NCBI GenBank assembly: GCA_003242885.1
Contig: QKMZ01000015.1
Location: 519,568 to 583,567 of the forward strand
DNA length: 64,000 nucleotides
Reading direction: 5' to 3'
Origin: Candidatus Melainabacteria bacterium
GTDB lineage: Bacteria; Cyanobacteriota; Vampirovibrionia; Obscuribacterales; Obscuribacteraceae
Each line of letters opens with the position of its first letter. The first letter of the stretch is position 1. The position numbers and the translations under genes were made by a program. Shown piece by piece: positions 16,345 through 26,070 of this stretch. A model generated the notes under the pieces. That model did no database searches, was not told the origin of the DNA, and was given only the letters and a program-made list of their open reading frames with translations.

Positions 16345-18408
16345 CTACATCTTCTTAGGCTGCTTCCTTGGCTCCTGGCAATACGGGCAACGCGACCATT
16401 CGCCTAGAATTTCAGCATTGCATCCTGTGCATTCGGTTTCTCTTTGTGCTTCCTCTTCTGTAAGTCCGCACTTCGGGCAGCTTGTCCATCCTTCTTGCTG
16501 CAGTGTGCCGCAGCGCTGGCAAGTAGTCTTCAGATCGTGCTGGCAGAATGGGCATTTTATAAAGTCGTCGCTGATTGGTGTGCGGCACTTAGGGCAAAGT
16601 TTGTCATCACCTTCGGTATCAGCCAAAGTTACTCTCACGACTTCATCGGCAGTCGTCAAACCCTGACCAACCAAGCGAATACTGTAGTCTTTGAGTGTGA
16701 TCATGCCTGATTGCTTGCCTGCAAAACGAATCATCGCAGTGCTCGAGCCTTTGGAAATCAGGTCTCGCAGTTCATCATTCATGCGCATGACTTCGAAAAC
16801 ACCGATACGATTTTTGTAGCCGGTTTGATTACAGCCATCGCATCCGATACCTCGCTGAAAAATCGGCCAGCCATTTTCGTCAGTTCTGAATCGAAAATAC
16901 TGAATAGTTGATTCAGCCGGCTTTTCTTGAAGACGGTCCAAAACACCGAGATATTCGAGTGCCGACCGCTCCGGTTTATACTCCTGTATGCAGTCAGGGC
17001 AAATACGTCTTACTAGTCGTTGCGCGACAACTCCAATGGTTGCCGATGCCACCAAATACGGGTCCACTTCCATTTCTGCAAGACGAGTAATTGCTCCGGG
17101 AGCGTCGTTCGTGTGCAGTGTGGTGAAAACAAGGTGACCAGTAAGAGCAGCTTCTACAGCGATTTTTGCTGTTTCACGGTCGCGGGTTTCTCCAACGAGC
17201 ATGATGTCCGGATCTTGCCGCAAGAATGAACGCAATATCCTGGCAAAGTCCAGTCCTTTTTCACGCAGAACCTGAACCTGCGTAATTCCGGACATCTCGT
17301 ATTCGATTGGGTCTTCGGCCGTAACGATATTCACTTCCGGCGAATTGCGCTCGGCAAGTGCAGAATAGAGAGTTGTTGTCTTTCCGGAACCGGTTGGTCC
17401 AGTAACGAAAATAATTCCGTAAGGCTTGCTGACCATTTCGCGAATGACATCAAGAGTGCTCTCATCGCTGACGAGCTTATCCAGGCCAAGCATGGTGCCG
17501 GACTTGTCGAGCATTCTCATTACAATCTTTTCGCCGTGTTTGGAAGGCAGCGAAGATACTCGAAAGTCAATGTCTCTGCCAGAAAACCGCACTCTAATTC
17601 GTCCGTCTTGTGGCAAGCGCCTTTCTGCTATGTCCATGTCCGCCATGATTTTATAGCGCGAAACTAGCGCTGCCAAAATCGCGCGTGGCAACTTGCGATC
17701 CACAAACAAAACACCATCCAGGCGATAACGAATTACAACGGAATTTACCGTCGGCTCGATGTGGATGTCAGAGCAATGTCTTTTGATTGCTTTGGCAAGA
17801 ACCTGGTTGGCGAGGTGAACGATCGGGGCATCCTGTGCTTGCTTTGCAAGGTCAAGATCGTTGATATGATCTTCGGCGCTGCTAATTAGGTCGAGCGTTG
17901 AGAGATCGACTTCTGCTTCGATGAATGTTTGATCCGCTTCCTCATAAGACTCTTCTTGCAGCAAATCTTGGCGCGATGCATAAATGTTTTCCATGAAATG
18001 CTGGAAGTCGTCTTCTGTGCAAACCATGGTCTTAATCTGCATGCTTTTCAGGCGATATTTGATATCGTCCAGAGCCAGCAGATTATTGGGATTGACCATT
18101 GCCACCATCAGGCAATTGCCTTCGCTACTTACCGGAACGACCTGGTGCTGGCGCATCAAAGTCTCCGGCAATAGTTCTAATGCTCCCAGCTCCGGCTGTG
18201 ATTTTGCCAGCGAAATATATTTGACGCCGAACTGCATTTCGAGAGCGTTTTGCAGATGGGTTTCATTGGCCAAACCAAGCCGAGACAGAATCAAGCTTAT
18301 TGGCTCGCCGGTGCGAAGCCTCTCTTGCTGAACGAGCTTCAACTCCTCGGCAGTAATCAGCCCGTTATCTACGAGCAGTTCTCCAAAATCTTTCTTGATT
18401 AGTGCCAT
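16345..18408 (-). CDS. pilB: Pilus extension ATPase PilB with C-terminal zinc ribbons
   Basis: A 687-residue assembly ATPase. The N-terminal MshEN/T2SSE_N domain (about 8-150, GELLVDNGLITAEELKLVQ) is of the type that binds c-di-GMP in some relatives. The core has Walker A GPTGSGKTT, Walker B DPDIMLVGETRD, His box HLVFTTLHTNDA, and the usual four-Cys zinc site (CPDC...CDGC). About 87 extra C-terminal residues (601-687) hold six CxxC motifs, that is three zinc ribbons in tandem, which normal PilB/GspE proteins lack. This tail could recruit a partner or nucleic acid. The gene precedes pilT. Confidence 0.92.
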   Translation of the reverse strand: MALIKKDFGELLVDNGLITAEELKLVQQERLRTGEPISLILSRLGLANETHLQNALEMQFGVKYISLAKSQPELGALELLPETLMRQHQVVPVSSEGNCLMVAMVNPNNLLALDDIKYRLKSMQIKTMVCTEDDFQHFMENIYASRQDLLQEESYEEADQTFIEAEVDLSTLDLISSAEDHINDLDLAKQAQDAPIVHLANQVLAKAIKRHCSDIHIEPTVNSVVIRYRLDGVLFVDRKLPRAILAALVSRYKIMADMDIAERRLPQDGRIRVRFSGRDIDFRVSSLPSKHGEKIVMRMLDKSGTMLGLDKLVSDESTLDVIREMVSKPYGIIFVTGPTGSGKTTTLYSALAERNSPEVNIVTAEDPIEYEMSGITQVQVLREKGLDFARILRSFLRQDPDIMLVGETRDRETAKIAVEAALTGHLVFTTLHTNDAPGAITRLAEMEVDPYLVASATIGVVAQRLVRRICPDCIQEYKPERSALEYLGVLDRLQEKPAESTIQYFRFRTDENGWPIFQRGIGCDGCNQTGYKNRIGVFEVMRMNDELRDLISKGSSTAMIRFAGKQSGMITLKDYSIRLVGQGLTTADEVVRVTLADTEGDDKLCPKCRTPISDDFIKCPFCQHDLKTTCQRCGTLQQEGWTSCPKCGLTEEEAQRETECTGCNAEILGEWSRCPYCQEPRKQPKKM

Positions 18409-18560
18409 GGTCTTGAGTCCCCAGAAGTGGAAAACAACCGACCTGCGGTTGATTTTCGACTTAGATTACAAAGCTAACTTTCCACTTTCTTTCTTATAAA
18501 TACCGGTTGCGCCCAAATCAGAACAATTCGAAGTAAAACTGTTGGTATTCGAGTGCAAGA

Positions 18561-20720
18561 CTACTCAATCCAGACGAGAATGTGCTCACCGCCTGCGGTG
18601 TGGGGAACAACGGTCAATCTCAGGTTAAAGTCTTTGCCAGACATTCTGACTTTGACTCGCCCATCCTGAGGCAAACGCCTATCTTGCTGATCGACACGAC
18701 CCATTTTTCGAAAACGCTGAGTGAGCGCCGGCATCAGCATTTTTGGCAGCTTGCGCACAATCATCAACTGGCCTTGAATGCGGTAGTGCACCAAAACCTG
18801 CTTGTCCATTGCCTCTACGTGAATAGTTGAAGCACCTTTGGCAATGCCGTTGGCTAAAATTTGATTGCAGAGCATGATTACAGCGGCATCATCACTTTCT
18901 TTCTCGAGAGCATCCGGCTGTTTCTGCTCGGTAGGCGTGCGCGCGATCGACTCGCTTGCAACCGGTTCGCATTCGCCAAGACCCGCTTCTCCAGTGGACT
19001 TCGGAGTGATCGCTTTGAATTCTTCGCTGTTCTGATCCAATTTGACTTCGGTTGTTTTATCTTGCGAAACTTGCTTGGTCTCTTCTTTCGTCGCGGCCGC
19101 AGAGTCAACCTCTGGCTCCGGCTTCTTCTCTTCCTTAGGCTCAGGCTTGGATTCCTGCGCGGGCGATTTTTTCTCGACAGTCGGACTGACTAATGCGTCG
19201 AATTCACCGGTGGCTTCATCGTCTTTCAGCCCAGCTTTGCCTGGTTCTTCTGCCAGCTCTTTCGCCAATTCTCTGGCGACATCTCTGGCATCCGGACGTT
19301 CCTTTTTTGTTTCTGGCTTGGATTCTGATTTTGATTCAGACTTGGTCTCAGGTTTGGTCTCCTTCTCGGTTATATTCTCAGGCTCGGCTTCCGCCTTGGG
19401 CGCTTCTTTCTTCTCTTCTACGGACTCAACCTTCTTCTCGTCTTCGGGCTGCGGTTTTTTCTCGTCTACGGGCGCAGCTTTTATGTCAGCCTCCGGCTCC
19501 GATTTCTTCTCATCTGAGTCTTTGTTCTCTTCTTTTGCTTGCTCCGCCTTTGTTTCAGGCGCTTCGACCGATTTGCTCTCCTCAGTCTGTTTTTCTTTCG
19601 GTCCCTTTTCTTCAGCTTTTGCTTCAGGTTCTGAGCCCGCCGCCTTCGAAGTATTATCAGCCGGCTTCCTGCCCGCCTTATTGCGGGTTTCTTCAATATG
19701 CTTTTGCAGCATGTTCAAATCGAATTTGCCGGTTTCGTCATTAGTCGGTATTTCCGGCTCAGTCCTGAACATATTGTCCAGTTCGGACTTATAGGCGCTG
19801 TCTAAATCTTCCTTGACTACAATTTCTGGCTCTGTTTTGCCAAGAGATGCTGATTCCGCCTTTGCTTTCGCTTCAGCCTCGGCTTTTTGTGCTTCTGCTT
19901 TCTCTGTAGCTTCTTTATCCGCCGCGGCTTTATCGGCTGCGGCTTTCTCGCTTTCAGCCTTCTCTCTGGCTTCAGTTTCGGCCTTGAGCGCTGCCTCAGC
20001 ATCTGCTTTGGCTTTCGCCGCGGCTTGCGCTTCAGCCTTGGCCGCTGCTTCTGACTCGGCTTTGCCCTTAGCTGCTGCCTCGGCTTCAGCTTTTGCCGCA
20101 GCCTCTGCTTCCGCCTGGGCTGCTGCTTCTTGTTCGGCCTTGCCTTTGGCGAGGAATGCAGCTAGTGGGGAAAGTGCCGGCTTCTCCTCTGCTTTTGCTT
20201 CAGCAGCAGCAGGAGCGTCTTTCTTGCCCGAGGCCTCATCCTTGGCGCCATTATTACCTTTTTCGGTCGGCTTGGCTTCCAAACTTTCCTGATAAAGATT
20301 GCTCATGAACAGCATGAAGTCGTCTTCTGTACAGACGACGGGTGTAAATTGCCTATCTCCGAAGTATTGTTTGAGCGCAGCCAAGCCGGTTGAATGCTCA
20401 GGATTGACCATCACAACGGTTATGCGTGAGCCTTTCTCATTGACCGGAACCATCATGTGTTCGCGGATCTTAGCTTCCGGCACGATTTTCAAAATTTCCG
20501 ATTGAATTTCTGTGCGCGCTAGGCTGACGTATGTGACGCCATATTTGAGCTCCAGCGCGTTCTTAAAGTGGTGTTCGTAAGCTAGTCCGAGTCTCGACAA
20601 AATAATACTGAGCGGCTCTCCGGTGCTTTTTGCCTCTCTTTCGGCAAGCCGCAATTCATCGGCGCTTATTTGACCGTTGTCGACCAAAAGTTCGCCGATG
20701 GATTTTTCCACTACTGACAT
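18561..20720 (-). CDS. PilB/GspE paralogue lacking the ATPase core, with long charged linker
   Basis: A 719-residue protein. Residues 1-150 match the PilB N-terminal domain (GELLVDNGQISADELRL). About 150-610 is a very long Ala/Lys/Glu-rich low-complexity linker, TolA-like in its first part. Residues about 620-719 match the second N-terminal domain of PilB (ASTIHVEAMDKQVLVHYRI; DRRLPQDGRVKVRMSGKDF). It stops at IEstop just where PilB goes on to Walker A. The 152 bp downstream do not contain the missing part, so this is a stable architecture, not a frameshift. It is the first gene of the series, directly before pilB. I infer a regulatory or adaptor pseudo-ATPase. Confidence 0.85.
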   Translation of the reverse strand: MSVVEKSIGELLVDNGQISADELRLAEREAKSTGEPLSIILSRLGLAYEHHFKNALELKYGVTYVSLARTEIQSEILKIVPEAKIREHMMVPVNEKGSRITVVMVNPEHSTGLAALKQYFGDRQFTPVVCTEDDFMLFMSNLYQESLEAKPTEKGNNGAKDEASGKKDAPAAAEAKAEEKPALSPLAAFLAKGKAEQEAAAQAEAEAAAKAEAEAAAKGKAESEAAAKAEAQAAAKAKADAEAALKAETEAREKAESEKAAADKAAADKEATEKAEAQKAEAEAKAKAESASLGKTEPEIVVKEDLDSAYKSELDNMFRTEPEIPTNDETGKFDLNMLQKHIEETRNKAGRKPADNTSKAAGSEPEAKAEEKGPKEKQTEESKSVEAPETKAEQAKEENKDSDEKKSEPEADIKAAPVDEKKPQPEDEKKVESVEEKKEAPKAEAEPENITEKETKPETKSESKSESKPETKKERPDARDVARELAKELAEEPGKAGLKDDEATGEFDALVSPTVEKKSPAQESKPEPKEEKKPEPEVDSAAATKEETKQVSQDKTTEVKLDQNSEEFKAITPKSTGEAGLGECEPVASESIARTPTEQKQPDALEKESDDAAVIMLCNQILANGIAKGASTIHVEAMDKQVLVHYRIQGQLMIVRKLPKMLMPALTQRFRKMGRVDQQDRRLPQDGRVKVRMSGKDFNLRLTVVPHTAGGEHILVWIE

Positions 20721-20976
20721 TAAGACCGCCTTTCATTAATTTCGCTGTCTTGGTGACAGCTTGGAAGGCTAGGACTCCGGCACGTCTGGTCGCCAAGAGA
20801 TGCTGCTGCAAAGCCTTCCCAAATTTTGTGCCCGCTGCTTTTTTCTATTAAACAGACTGTATACAGATCAGAATATGAGACTTTAATTTGCCGTGTGCAA
20901 GAATAGCTAGCAAGGGTTTCGCGATAGCGTCTTTGAATTTCAGGGCTTTTCCAGCGATTTATTATCTGCACAAATC

Positions 20977-22344
20977 ATGACTGAAAGAGCCGAAGAAACC
21001 AAAGAGGAAGCCACAAAGGATATGCCTTTGAACCCAGAGCAATCGATTTCCCCTAAAGTCAATGCGGCGAATAAAATGGACAAACCAATTCCCACCGCTT
21101 GGGGATACCGCGGGTTTGTTTTAGTAAGTTGCACGTTTGTCATTTTCGAGCTGATTTTTGTCACGCTATATTCGAGCACTTCCTGGTTTTCGACCGACAT
21201 CCGGTACTTCGGAATACCTGTAGTAATCGTCTTGCTTCCCATTGCCCATCAAATTCTCCTCTCATTCGAAAGGAAAATTCTTCTGAAAGTCGCCTCGCCT
21301 CTGCGCAATGGTTTGCCACTAATTTTGTATTGGAATTGGATAAAACTCGACGAAACCGCGCTTTCAATCGGGCTGAGAAAGGTTGCGTATTCTGCAATCG
21401 ATGAACTGAACCTGACCATATGGGGAAATTTGCACATCCGTACTCGCGCGTTGCGTACCGGCGTCGAGAAGAGAAGCGAAGCGCAAATTTCGATTGATGA
21501 TGCCAGTGTTTCGGCTGTCTCTTCTGAGAGCGAACCCACTGATCTGATTTTCAAGCTGCCACTGGGAGTGGTATCGCCTCAATTTCAGAAGTTGTTGATT
21601 GAAACTGTGGAAAATGCGAATCCGCATGTGGAGATCAATAAACGTTTGAGAAAGCGCCTTTTGCAGCAAGATGTTTCAACCACTCAAATGGTAGGAGTCA
21701 TGGGTGCTGCTTTTCTGCTCATCGTTCTTCTCGACTTAGGCCAGGCGTCTTACACGTCTCTGGATGTTTTGAAAAACTATTACCTTGCCGATTTGAATGC
21801 CAGGAAGCACGAGATGGCTGACGCCGAACGTTATCTAGAAGCTGGCGATAAGCTCATAACCGGCGCACTGCCGATGTCCTGGATAAAGACGAAATTCTTT
21901 GACGAAGGTAACGGTGCTGCAGGTGTCAAGGTTGCGCGCGCTGAAGCGCTTTGGCAGCTTGGACGTCGCGAGGAGGCGGTTGCCGAATGCCGCAACGCCT
22001 TAAAGCTATCACCGAAGGGTTTTCGCATTAATTTGCGAATGGCACGCATGCTGACTGCAATGGGTTCTCCAAAAGAGGCGAAAGCTGAAATTGAGCAAGC
22101 CATGGAGGCAAATAAAGACTCTTTCTTGCCAAATGAATACATGATGGCCTTGGAGCTAGAGACATCCGGCAAGCTGGAAGCCCAAAAGCTCTACGAAACA
22201 TATCTTAAGGAGCTGGATGAAGAGGTTTTCGGTGAGGAGCCTGTTTGGCCTCCGGGCGGCGAGCGAATGATACACAACGTCTGGTTTAGGGAGGACTTGA
22301 CATTCCTCTTTCAGCGCCTTTTCAAACAGCTTGGGCGCTCTTGA
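20977..22344 (+). CDS. TPR-containing membrane protein
   Basis: A 455-residue protein: a charged N-terminus, two membrane helices (about 46-66 and 73-95), a soluble stretch, a third helix (about 233-252), and TPR repeats at about 255-420 (AEALWQLGRREEAVAECRNALKLSP; ARMLTAMGSPKEAKAEIEQAME). The family is not recognised. It is divergent from the pilus gene series, with 256 bp between them that must hold both promoters. No clear ribosome site precedes ATG 20977. It is probably a membrane scaffold. Confidence 0.75.
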   Translation: MTERAEETKEEATKDMPLNPEQSISPKVNAANKMDKPIPTAWGYRGFVLVSCTFVIFELIFVTLYSSTSWFSTDIRYFGIPVVIVLLPIAHQILLSFERKILLKVASPLRNGLPLILYWNWIKLDETALSIGLRKVAYSAIDELNLTIWGNLHIRTRALRTGVEKRSEAQISIDDASVSAVSSESEPTDLIFKLPLGVVSPQFQKLLIETVENANPHVEINKRLRKRLLQQDVSTTQMVGVMGAAFLLIVLLDLGQASYTSLDVLKNYYLADLNARKHEMADAERYLEAGDKLITGALPMSWIKTKFFDEGNGAAGVKVARAEALWQLGRREEAVAECRNALKLSPKGFRINLRMARMLTAMGSPKEAKAEIEQAMEANKDSFLPNEYMMALELETSGKLEAQKLYETYLKELDEEVFGEEPVWPPGGERMIHNVWFREDLTFLFQRLFKQLGRS

Positions 22345-22426
22345 TTTCTTAGACCTAGTCAATTTATTGAAGACCTCGAAAGAGGTATTATCGTTAGCCA
22401 AATAGTAAGGGTTTTCGAGTTTTTTG

Positions 22427-23662
22427 ATGACGTTGGCTAAGGGATCAGTTGGAGTCGTTGTGACCGCCCTCTGTTTCTGCATTGCAGTAGAGGGCTGGAT
22501 AGCCTTTGCGCACCCTTTTGCACGCTTGCCTGTCGCTACTATCGAGCAAGGCGAGCTGTTCAACTCGATGAGAGACATCGCCAAACAAACCTCGGACAAA
22601 AACAGTCAACCGTATATGGTGCTGCTCGGCAGTTCCCTCGTGGTGGCGCCTGTGGTGCAAGCTGAGTCGCAGCATCGCAAGAGAGCTATCAAACGCTTTT
22701 ACGAACGGCGCGCAACGGCCTGCGAAGAGCAGTTGCAACAGTGCATTTCATTGCCATCGAGCCAACCTGTTCAAATATTCAATGCCGCTGTAGGCGGTGG
22801 CATGGCATCCGATGATTATTTTGTTGCCAGAGAATTGCTTGAATCGAAACACAAACCAGTCGCTTTGGTTTGCGGTGTGGCTCCTCGTGATTTCCAGGAT
22901 AACCTGGTGCCGGGAATGTACTCAACGAGCGCTTTCCAGATACTCTCGAATATGTCCGACGTGAAAAACGTTTTCTCCGACGAATCGCTGACGCTCGACA
23001 AAAAGTTCGACATCGCTATGGGTCGGGTCAGCAATCTTTGGCGCAATCGGGCTGAGGTGAAATCATTTTTCGGCTTGCTATCGAAAAAGTTGATTGAGAA
23101 GGCTTGCCCATTCATCCTCTTTGAGAAATACGGCGGGACAAGTATGGCGCTTGCACCTCAGAAGGACGGCATCTTCCCCGAAGAAGTCAAAGGAACGCCT
23201 TATGCTTATCCAGGCTATGCAATCGACCACTATGAGCCGAAGAAGACCTGTGAGCAGTACATGCGAAGCTACAATCCTGTCGATAAGCGAATGGTCGACG
23301 TACAATTCGACTATTTCGATCGCACTCTAGAATTAGCTCAAAAGCACGGCGTCGATGTCCTCGTTGTGAATATGCCGCTAAGCAGAACCAACAAGACGCT
23401 CCTGCCACCCGGATTTTATGAGTCGTATCTGTCGAAGCTGAAGAGCGTTTGCGCAACTCGAAACGTTCAACTCACAGACTTCAACAATTCGTCGTGGGAC
23501 AAGGAAGGCAATTTTATCGACACTGTGCACATCTCTGCCGAGAGGAGCAATGCTTTCATCCGAGCATTGATGGAGTCAGTCGCTCAATCGTCTCTTTCTG
23601 TGGCTTTGTCTGGCGGGCACAAGCAGCAGATCGGCGCTAAGTCGATTTCGAATCCTCAATAA
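22427..23662 (+). CDS. SGNH/GDSL-like membrane-anchored hydrolase or acetyltransferase
   Basis: A 411-residue protein with an N-terminal membrane helix or uncleaved signal (about 5-28). VLLGSSLV resembles the block-I nucleophile motif of SGNH hydrolases (GDSL), and DTVHISAERSNAFI near the C-terminus gives the block-V DxxH pair. This layout is found in AlgX/DltD-like O-acetyltransferases and in uncharacterised secreted esterases. GVAPRDFQDNL may be block III. I chose ATG 22427 over TTG 22424. It lies between a TPR membrane protein and a caspase-like gene on the same strand. The substrate is unknown, perhaps an envelope glycan. Confidence 0.65.
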   Translation: MTLAKGSVGVVVTALCFCIAVEGWIAFAHPFARLPVATIEQGELFNSMRDIAKQTSDKNSQPYMVLLGSSLVVAPVVQAESQHRKRAIKRFYERRATACEEQLQQCISLPSSQPVQIFNAAVGGGMASDDYFVARELLESKHKPVALVCGVAPRDFQDNLVPGMYSTSAFQILSNMSDVKNVFSDESLTLDKKFDIAMGRVSNLWRNRAEVKSFFGLLSKKLIEKACPFILFEKYGGTSMALAPQKDGIFPEEVKGTPYAYPGYAIDHYEPKKTCEQYMRSYNPVDKRMVDVQFDYFDRTLELAQKHGVDVLVVNMPLSRTNKTLLPPGFYESYLSKLKSVCATRNVQLTDFNNSSWDKEGNFIDTVHISAERSNAFIRALMESVAQSSLSVALSGGHKQQIGAKSISNPQ

Positions 23663-23746
23663 AAATACCTTTTATAAGTGCTAAACATCTTCACCCGGGG
23701 AATACTTCCAGTGGAGTCCGGTTTGTTGTTTCACGAGGGAAATGCC

Positions 23747-25141
23747 GTGTTGCCTGCCAGACTGTACTTTGCGGCGTTACTTTCAGTTTCCGCCGCTCTT
23801 TTGCCCCTTTGTTCTGCCGTAGCTGATACAGTTCCAGCACCGTCCGCCCAGACCAAAGCAGTGGACACAGTCCTTGACTCCAAGCGTCCAATTAGAGACA
23901 AGTGGGCTCTAGTCGTCGGCATCAGTAATTTTGAAAATTCGAAAGTCCCCACGCTCAAATATTCGACAAAAGACGCTCGGGATTTCTATAACTATTTGAT
24001 CAAAGATGCAAACTTCCAGCCTTCGCATGTGCGTCTGTTGCTTGATGAGAAAGCAACGCGCAGGCGTATAATCTCGGAGCTCGGAAATAAGTTTTTGGCT
24101 CGCCTGGCGCGACCGGGGGACTTGATTGTCCTATTCTTTTCTACGCATGGAAGTCCGTCGCAGATGGATTTGCGAGGTAAGAGTTATTTGGTCACTTATG
24201 ACGCAGATCCGGACGACCTTGATGCTACGGGCATTGGGATGCAGGAAGTGAACGATAAGATTCACAGCCGCGTGCTTTCCGACCGTGTTGTGTTGGTTCT
24301 TGACGCCTGCCATTCCGGCAGCAGCGATCCAAATGCCAAAGGTATGTATCGCGTCGGCAACATGAATGCTCAAGAACTGGCTGAAGGTTCTGGGCAGTTG
24401 GTAATTTGCAGCAGCCGTCCTGACGAACAATCTTGGGAGTCTAAACGCTATGAAAATGGTGTTTTCACAAGAAATTTGCTGGAGGCTTTGCGTGGCTCAA
24501 GCGGAAAGCTGCCACTCGGCGCCGCTTTCGAGAAAGCTCAGCAATTAGTGGAAACGGAGGTGCGCGAAGACCGGCCTGGAGCGCGTCAATCTCCGATGCT
24601 CAATGCAAAATGGGCGGGCAATGACATCGTGCTCTCGGTTCCAGCGTCCGAACCGCAAAAGTTGGCTCCGACTGTAATTGCAGATCTCGAGCCCGACAGC
24701 ACAGCACCCAGCTCTGGACAATCTAGACCGTCCAGCAAAAACGTTTCTGAAGTGCAGACAATAGCTATGGCTCAAACAGTAAAAGCAGTTTCGATGTTTC
24801 CTTCCGCGAATCAAAAATTGGTTTTGACAGCCAGTTATTTTTCCAATGTGCCAAATCCGAAAGAAGCCCTGACTGCCGCCTATGAAGCATCTGCCGCCAA
24901 TTTCAATAACGTCGAATTCTACTGGCGTAAAGCAAAACTTCTGATTCAATTAGGTAAGTGGACATCAGCAATGGAGTGCCTCAAAGGATGCATCGTGGAC
25001 GATCCGAATCAATCGGACTTTTATTTGGCGCGCGCTCTGTGCTATCACCACATGAAAATGCATGGACTGGCAACACGCGATATAGAGACCGCTCAGTTCA
25101 AAAATCCTCTAGTCTCACGAAATATAGAATTTGGAGAATGA
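23747..25141 (+). CDS. Secreted caspase-like (C14) peptidase with TPR tail
   Basis: A 464-residue protein. GTG 23747 has an ideal GAGGG ribosome site and places a signal peptide (ARLYFAALLSVSAALLPLCSAVAD) at the N-terminus. An in-frame GTG at 23678 is possible but less likely. The caspase/metacaspase domain (about 50-220) has the catalytic His in LFFSTHGS (His134) and Cys in LDACHSG (Cys188), so it should be active, probably in the periplasm. After a Ser/Pro-rich linker the last 90 residues form TPR-like helices. The next gene overlaps by ATGA and also encodes a secreted TPR protein, so the two probably act together. Confidence 0.85.
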   Translation: MLPARLYFAALLSVSAALLPLCSAVADTVPAPSAQTKAVDTVLDSKRPIRDKWALVVGISNFENSKVPTLKYSTKDARDFYNYLIKDANFQPSHVRLLLDEKATRRRIISELGNKFLARLARPGDLIVLFFSTHGSPSQMDLRGKSYLVTYDADPDDLDATGIGMQEVNDKIHSRVLSDRVVLVLDACHSGSSDPNAKGMYRVGNMNAQELAEGSGQLVICSSRPDEQSWESKRYENGVFTRNLLEALRGSSGKLPLGAAFEKAQQLVETEVREDRPGARQSPMLNAKWAGNDIVLSVPASEPQKLAPTVIADLEPDSTAPSSGQSRPSSKNVSEVQTIAMAQTVKAVSMFPSANQKLVLTASYFSNVPNPKEALTAAYEASAANFNNVEFYWRKAKLLIQLGKWTSAMECLKGCIVDDPNQSDFYLARALCYHHMKMHGLATRDIETAQFKNPLVSRNIEFGE

Positions 25142-26010
25142 GACGTCATCCAGCTTTTCTTTTAATACTCATTGGTTTGGCACTGATTCAGACCTTTTTC
25201 ACGCAGGCAATGTTTGCAGCAGAGTTGGCTCCCAGTGATTCTCTTGCGCGAGGCATTGCTCTATACAATCAAAAAAATTATGTTGCCGCGCAAGAGTTTT
25301 TGGCCAAGGCGGTAAGCGGTGAACACCGTAATGTAGCGGTTGCGCACTATTATTATGCCAACGCGCTTATGCAGACTAATAAGATAAATGCGGCATTGGA
25401 AGAATACGAGCGTTGTTACAATCTGGCTCCATTCAGTTCGTTTTCCGGCTACTGCCGCATGGTGCTATTGCGGCATGGAAGAACTCCTGATTCTAAATTG
25501 GAAACTAGAGCCGCTGGAAAAAATTCGCCGGAGCAAGGTGGCAGTATTCCCGGCACTACCGCTGAAAAATTTGTTCGCGAAACGCCAGCAGCAGCTGAGA
25601 AGCCGCACAGTGAAGCTGAAGTCCAGGCATTGAAAGCTCGTCTGCCACGTCTTGTCGCAACAGTGAAAGAAACTCCGCTTGCATTGGATGTAATGGCAGA
25701 CAATATTTCTGTTCGCTCTGCCTTTGTCGGCGAAGCGGAGCAACGAAAGACTCGAGCTTTTGAGCGACTTGAGCAGTCGCGCCAAACTTTGAAGCATGCC
25801 GAGGCCGTAACTCACTCGTTCGTTCCTTCTGTTAAATCATTTGGCGAAACTGATGAAGAGTTCCGCGCAAGAAGAGTGAAGGCTGAGGAGACGGTCGAAT
25901 CTTTACTTACAACTTTCCGTGAGAACGTAAACGAGGCGGAAAAGAATTTCCAAACGGAATCTTCCCTTCTGGACAATTGCATCAATGCCAGAAATGGCTA
26001 TCAGTATTGA
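25138..26010 (+). CDS. Secreted TPR protein
   Basis: A 290-residue protein with a signal peptide (RRHPAFLLILIGLALIQTFFTQAMFAAEL) and TPR repeats (LARGIALYNQKNYVAAQEFLAKAVSG; YANALMQTNKINAALEEYERCYNLAP), then a charged helical half predicted to be coiled coil. ATG 25138 overlaps the stop of the caspase-like gene and has GGAG upstream, so translation is coupled. The family is not recognised. It is likely a periplasmic partner of the peptidase. Confidence 0.75.
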   Translation: MRRHPAFLLILIGLALIQTFFTQAMFAAELAPSDSLARGIALYNQKNYVAAQEFLAKAVSGEHRNVAVAHYYYANALMQTNKINAALEEYERCYNLAPFSSFSGYCRMVLLRHGRTPDSKLETRAAGKNSPEQGGSIPGTTAEKFVRETPAAAEKPHSEAEVQALKARLPRLVATVKETPLALDVMADNISVRSAFVGEAEQRKTRAFERLEQSRQTLKHAEAVTHSFVPSVKSFGETDEEFRARRVKAEETVESLLTTFRENVNEAEKNFQTESSLLDNCINARNGYQY

Positions 26011-26070
26011 AAGCGAAGCACCATTGCTGATGCTCCGCTCTAGTTTGAGCAAACTTATTAGCTTGTCCGG

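Noticed and set aside
18860..20300. Long Ser/Ala-rich plus-strand frames (for example 19042-19794 and 19813-20292)
   Set aside because: They are antisense images of the Ala/Lys/Glu-rich linker of the pseudo-PilB protein; composition bias removes stops on the other strand.
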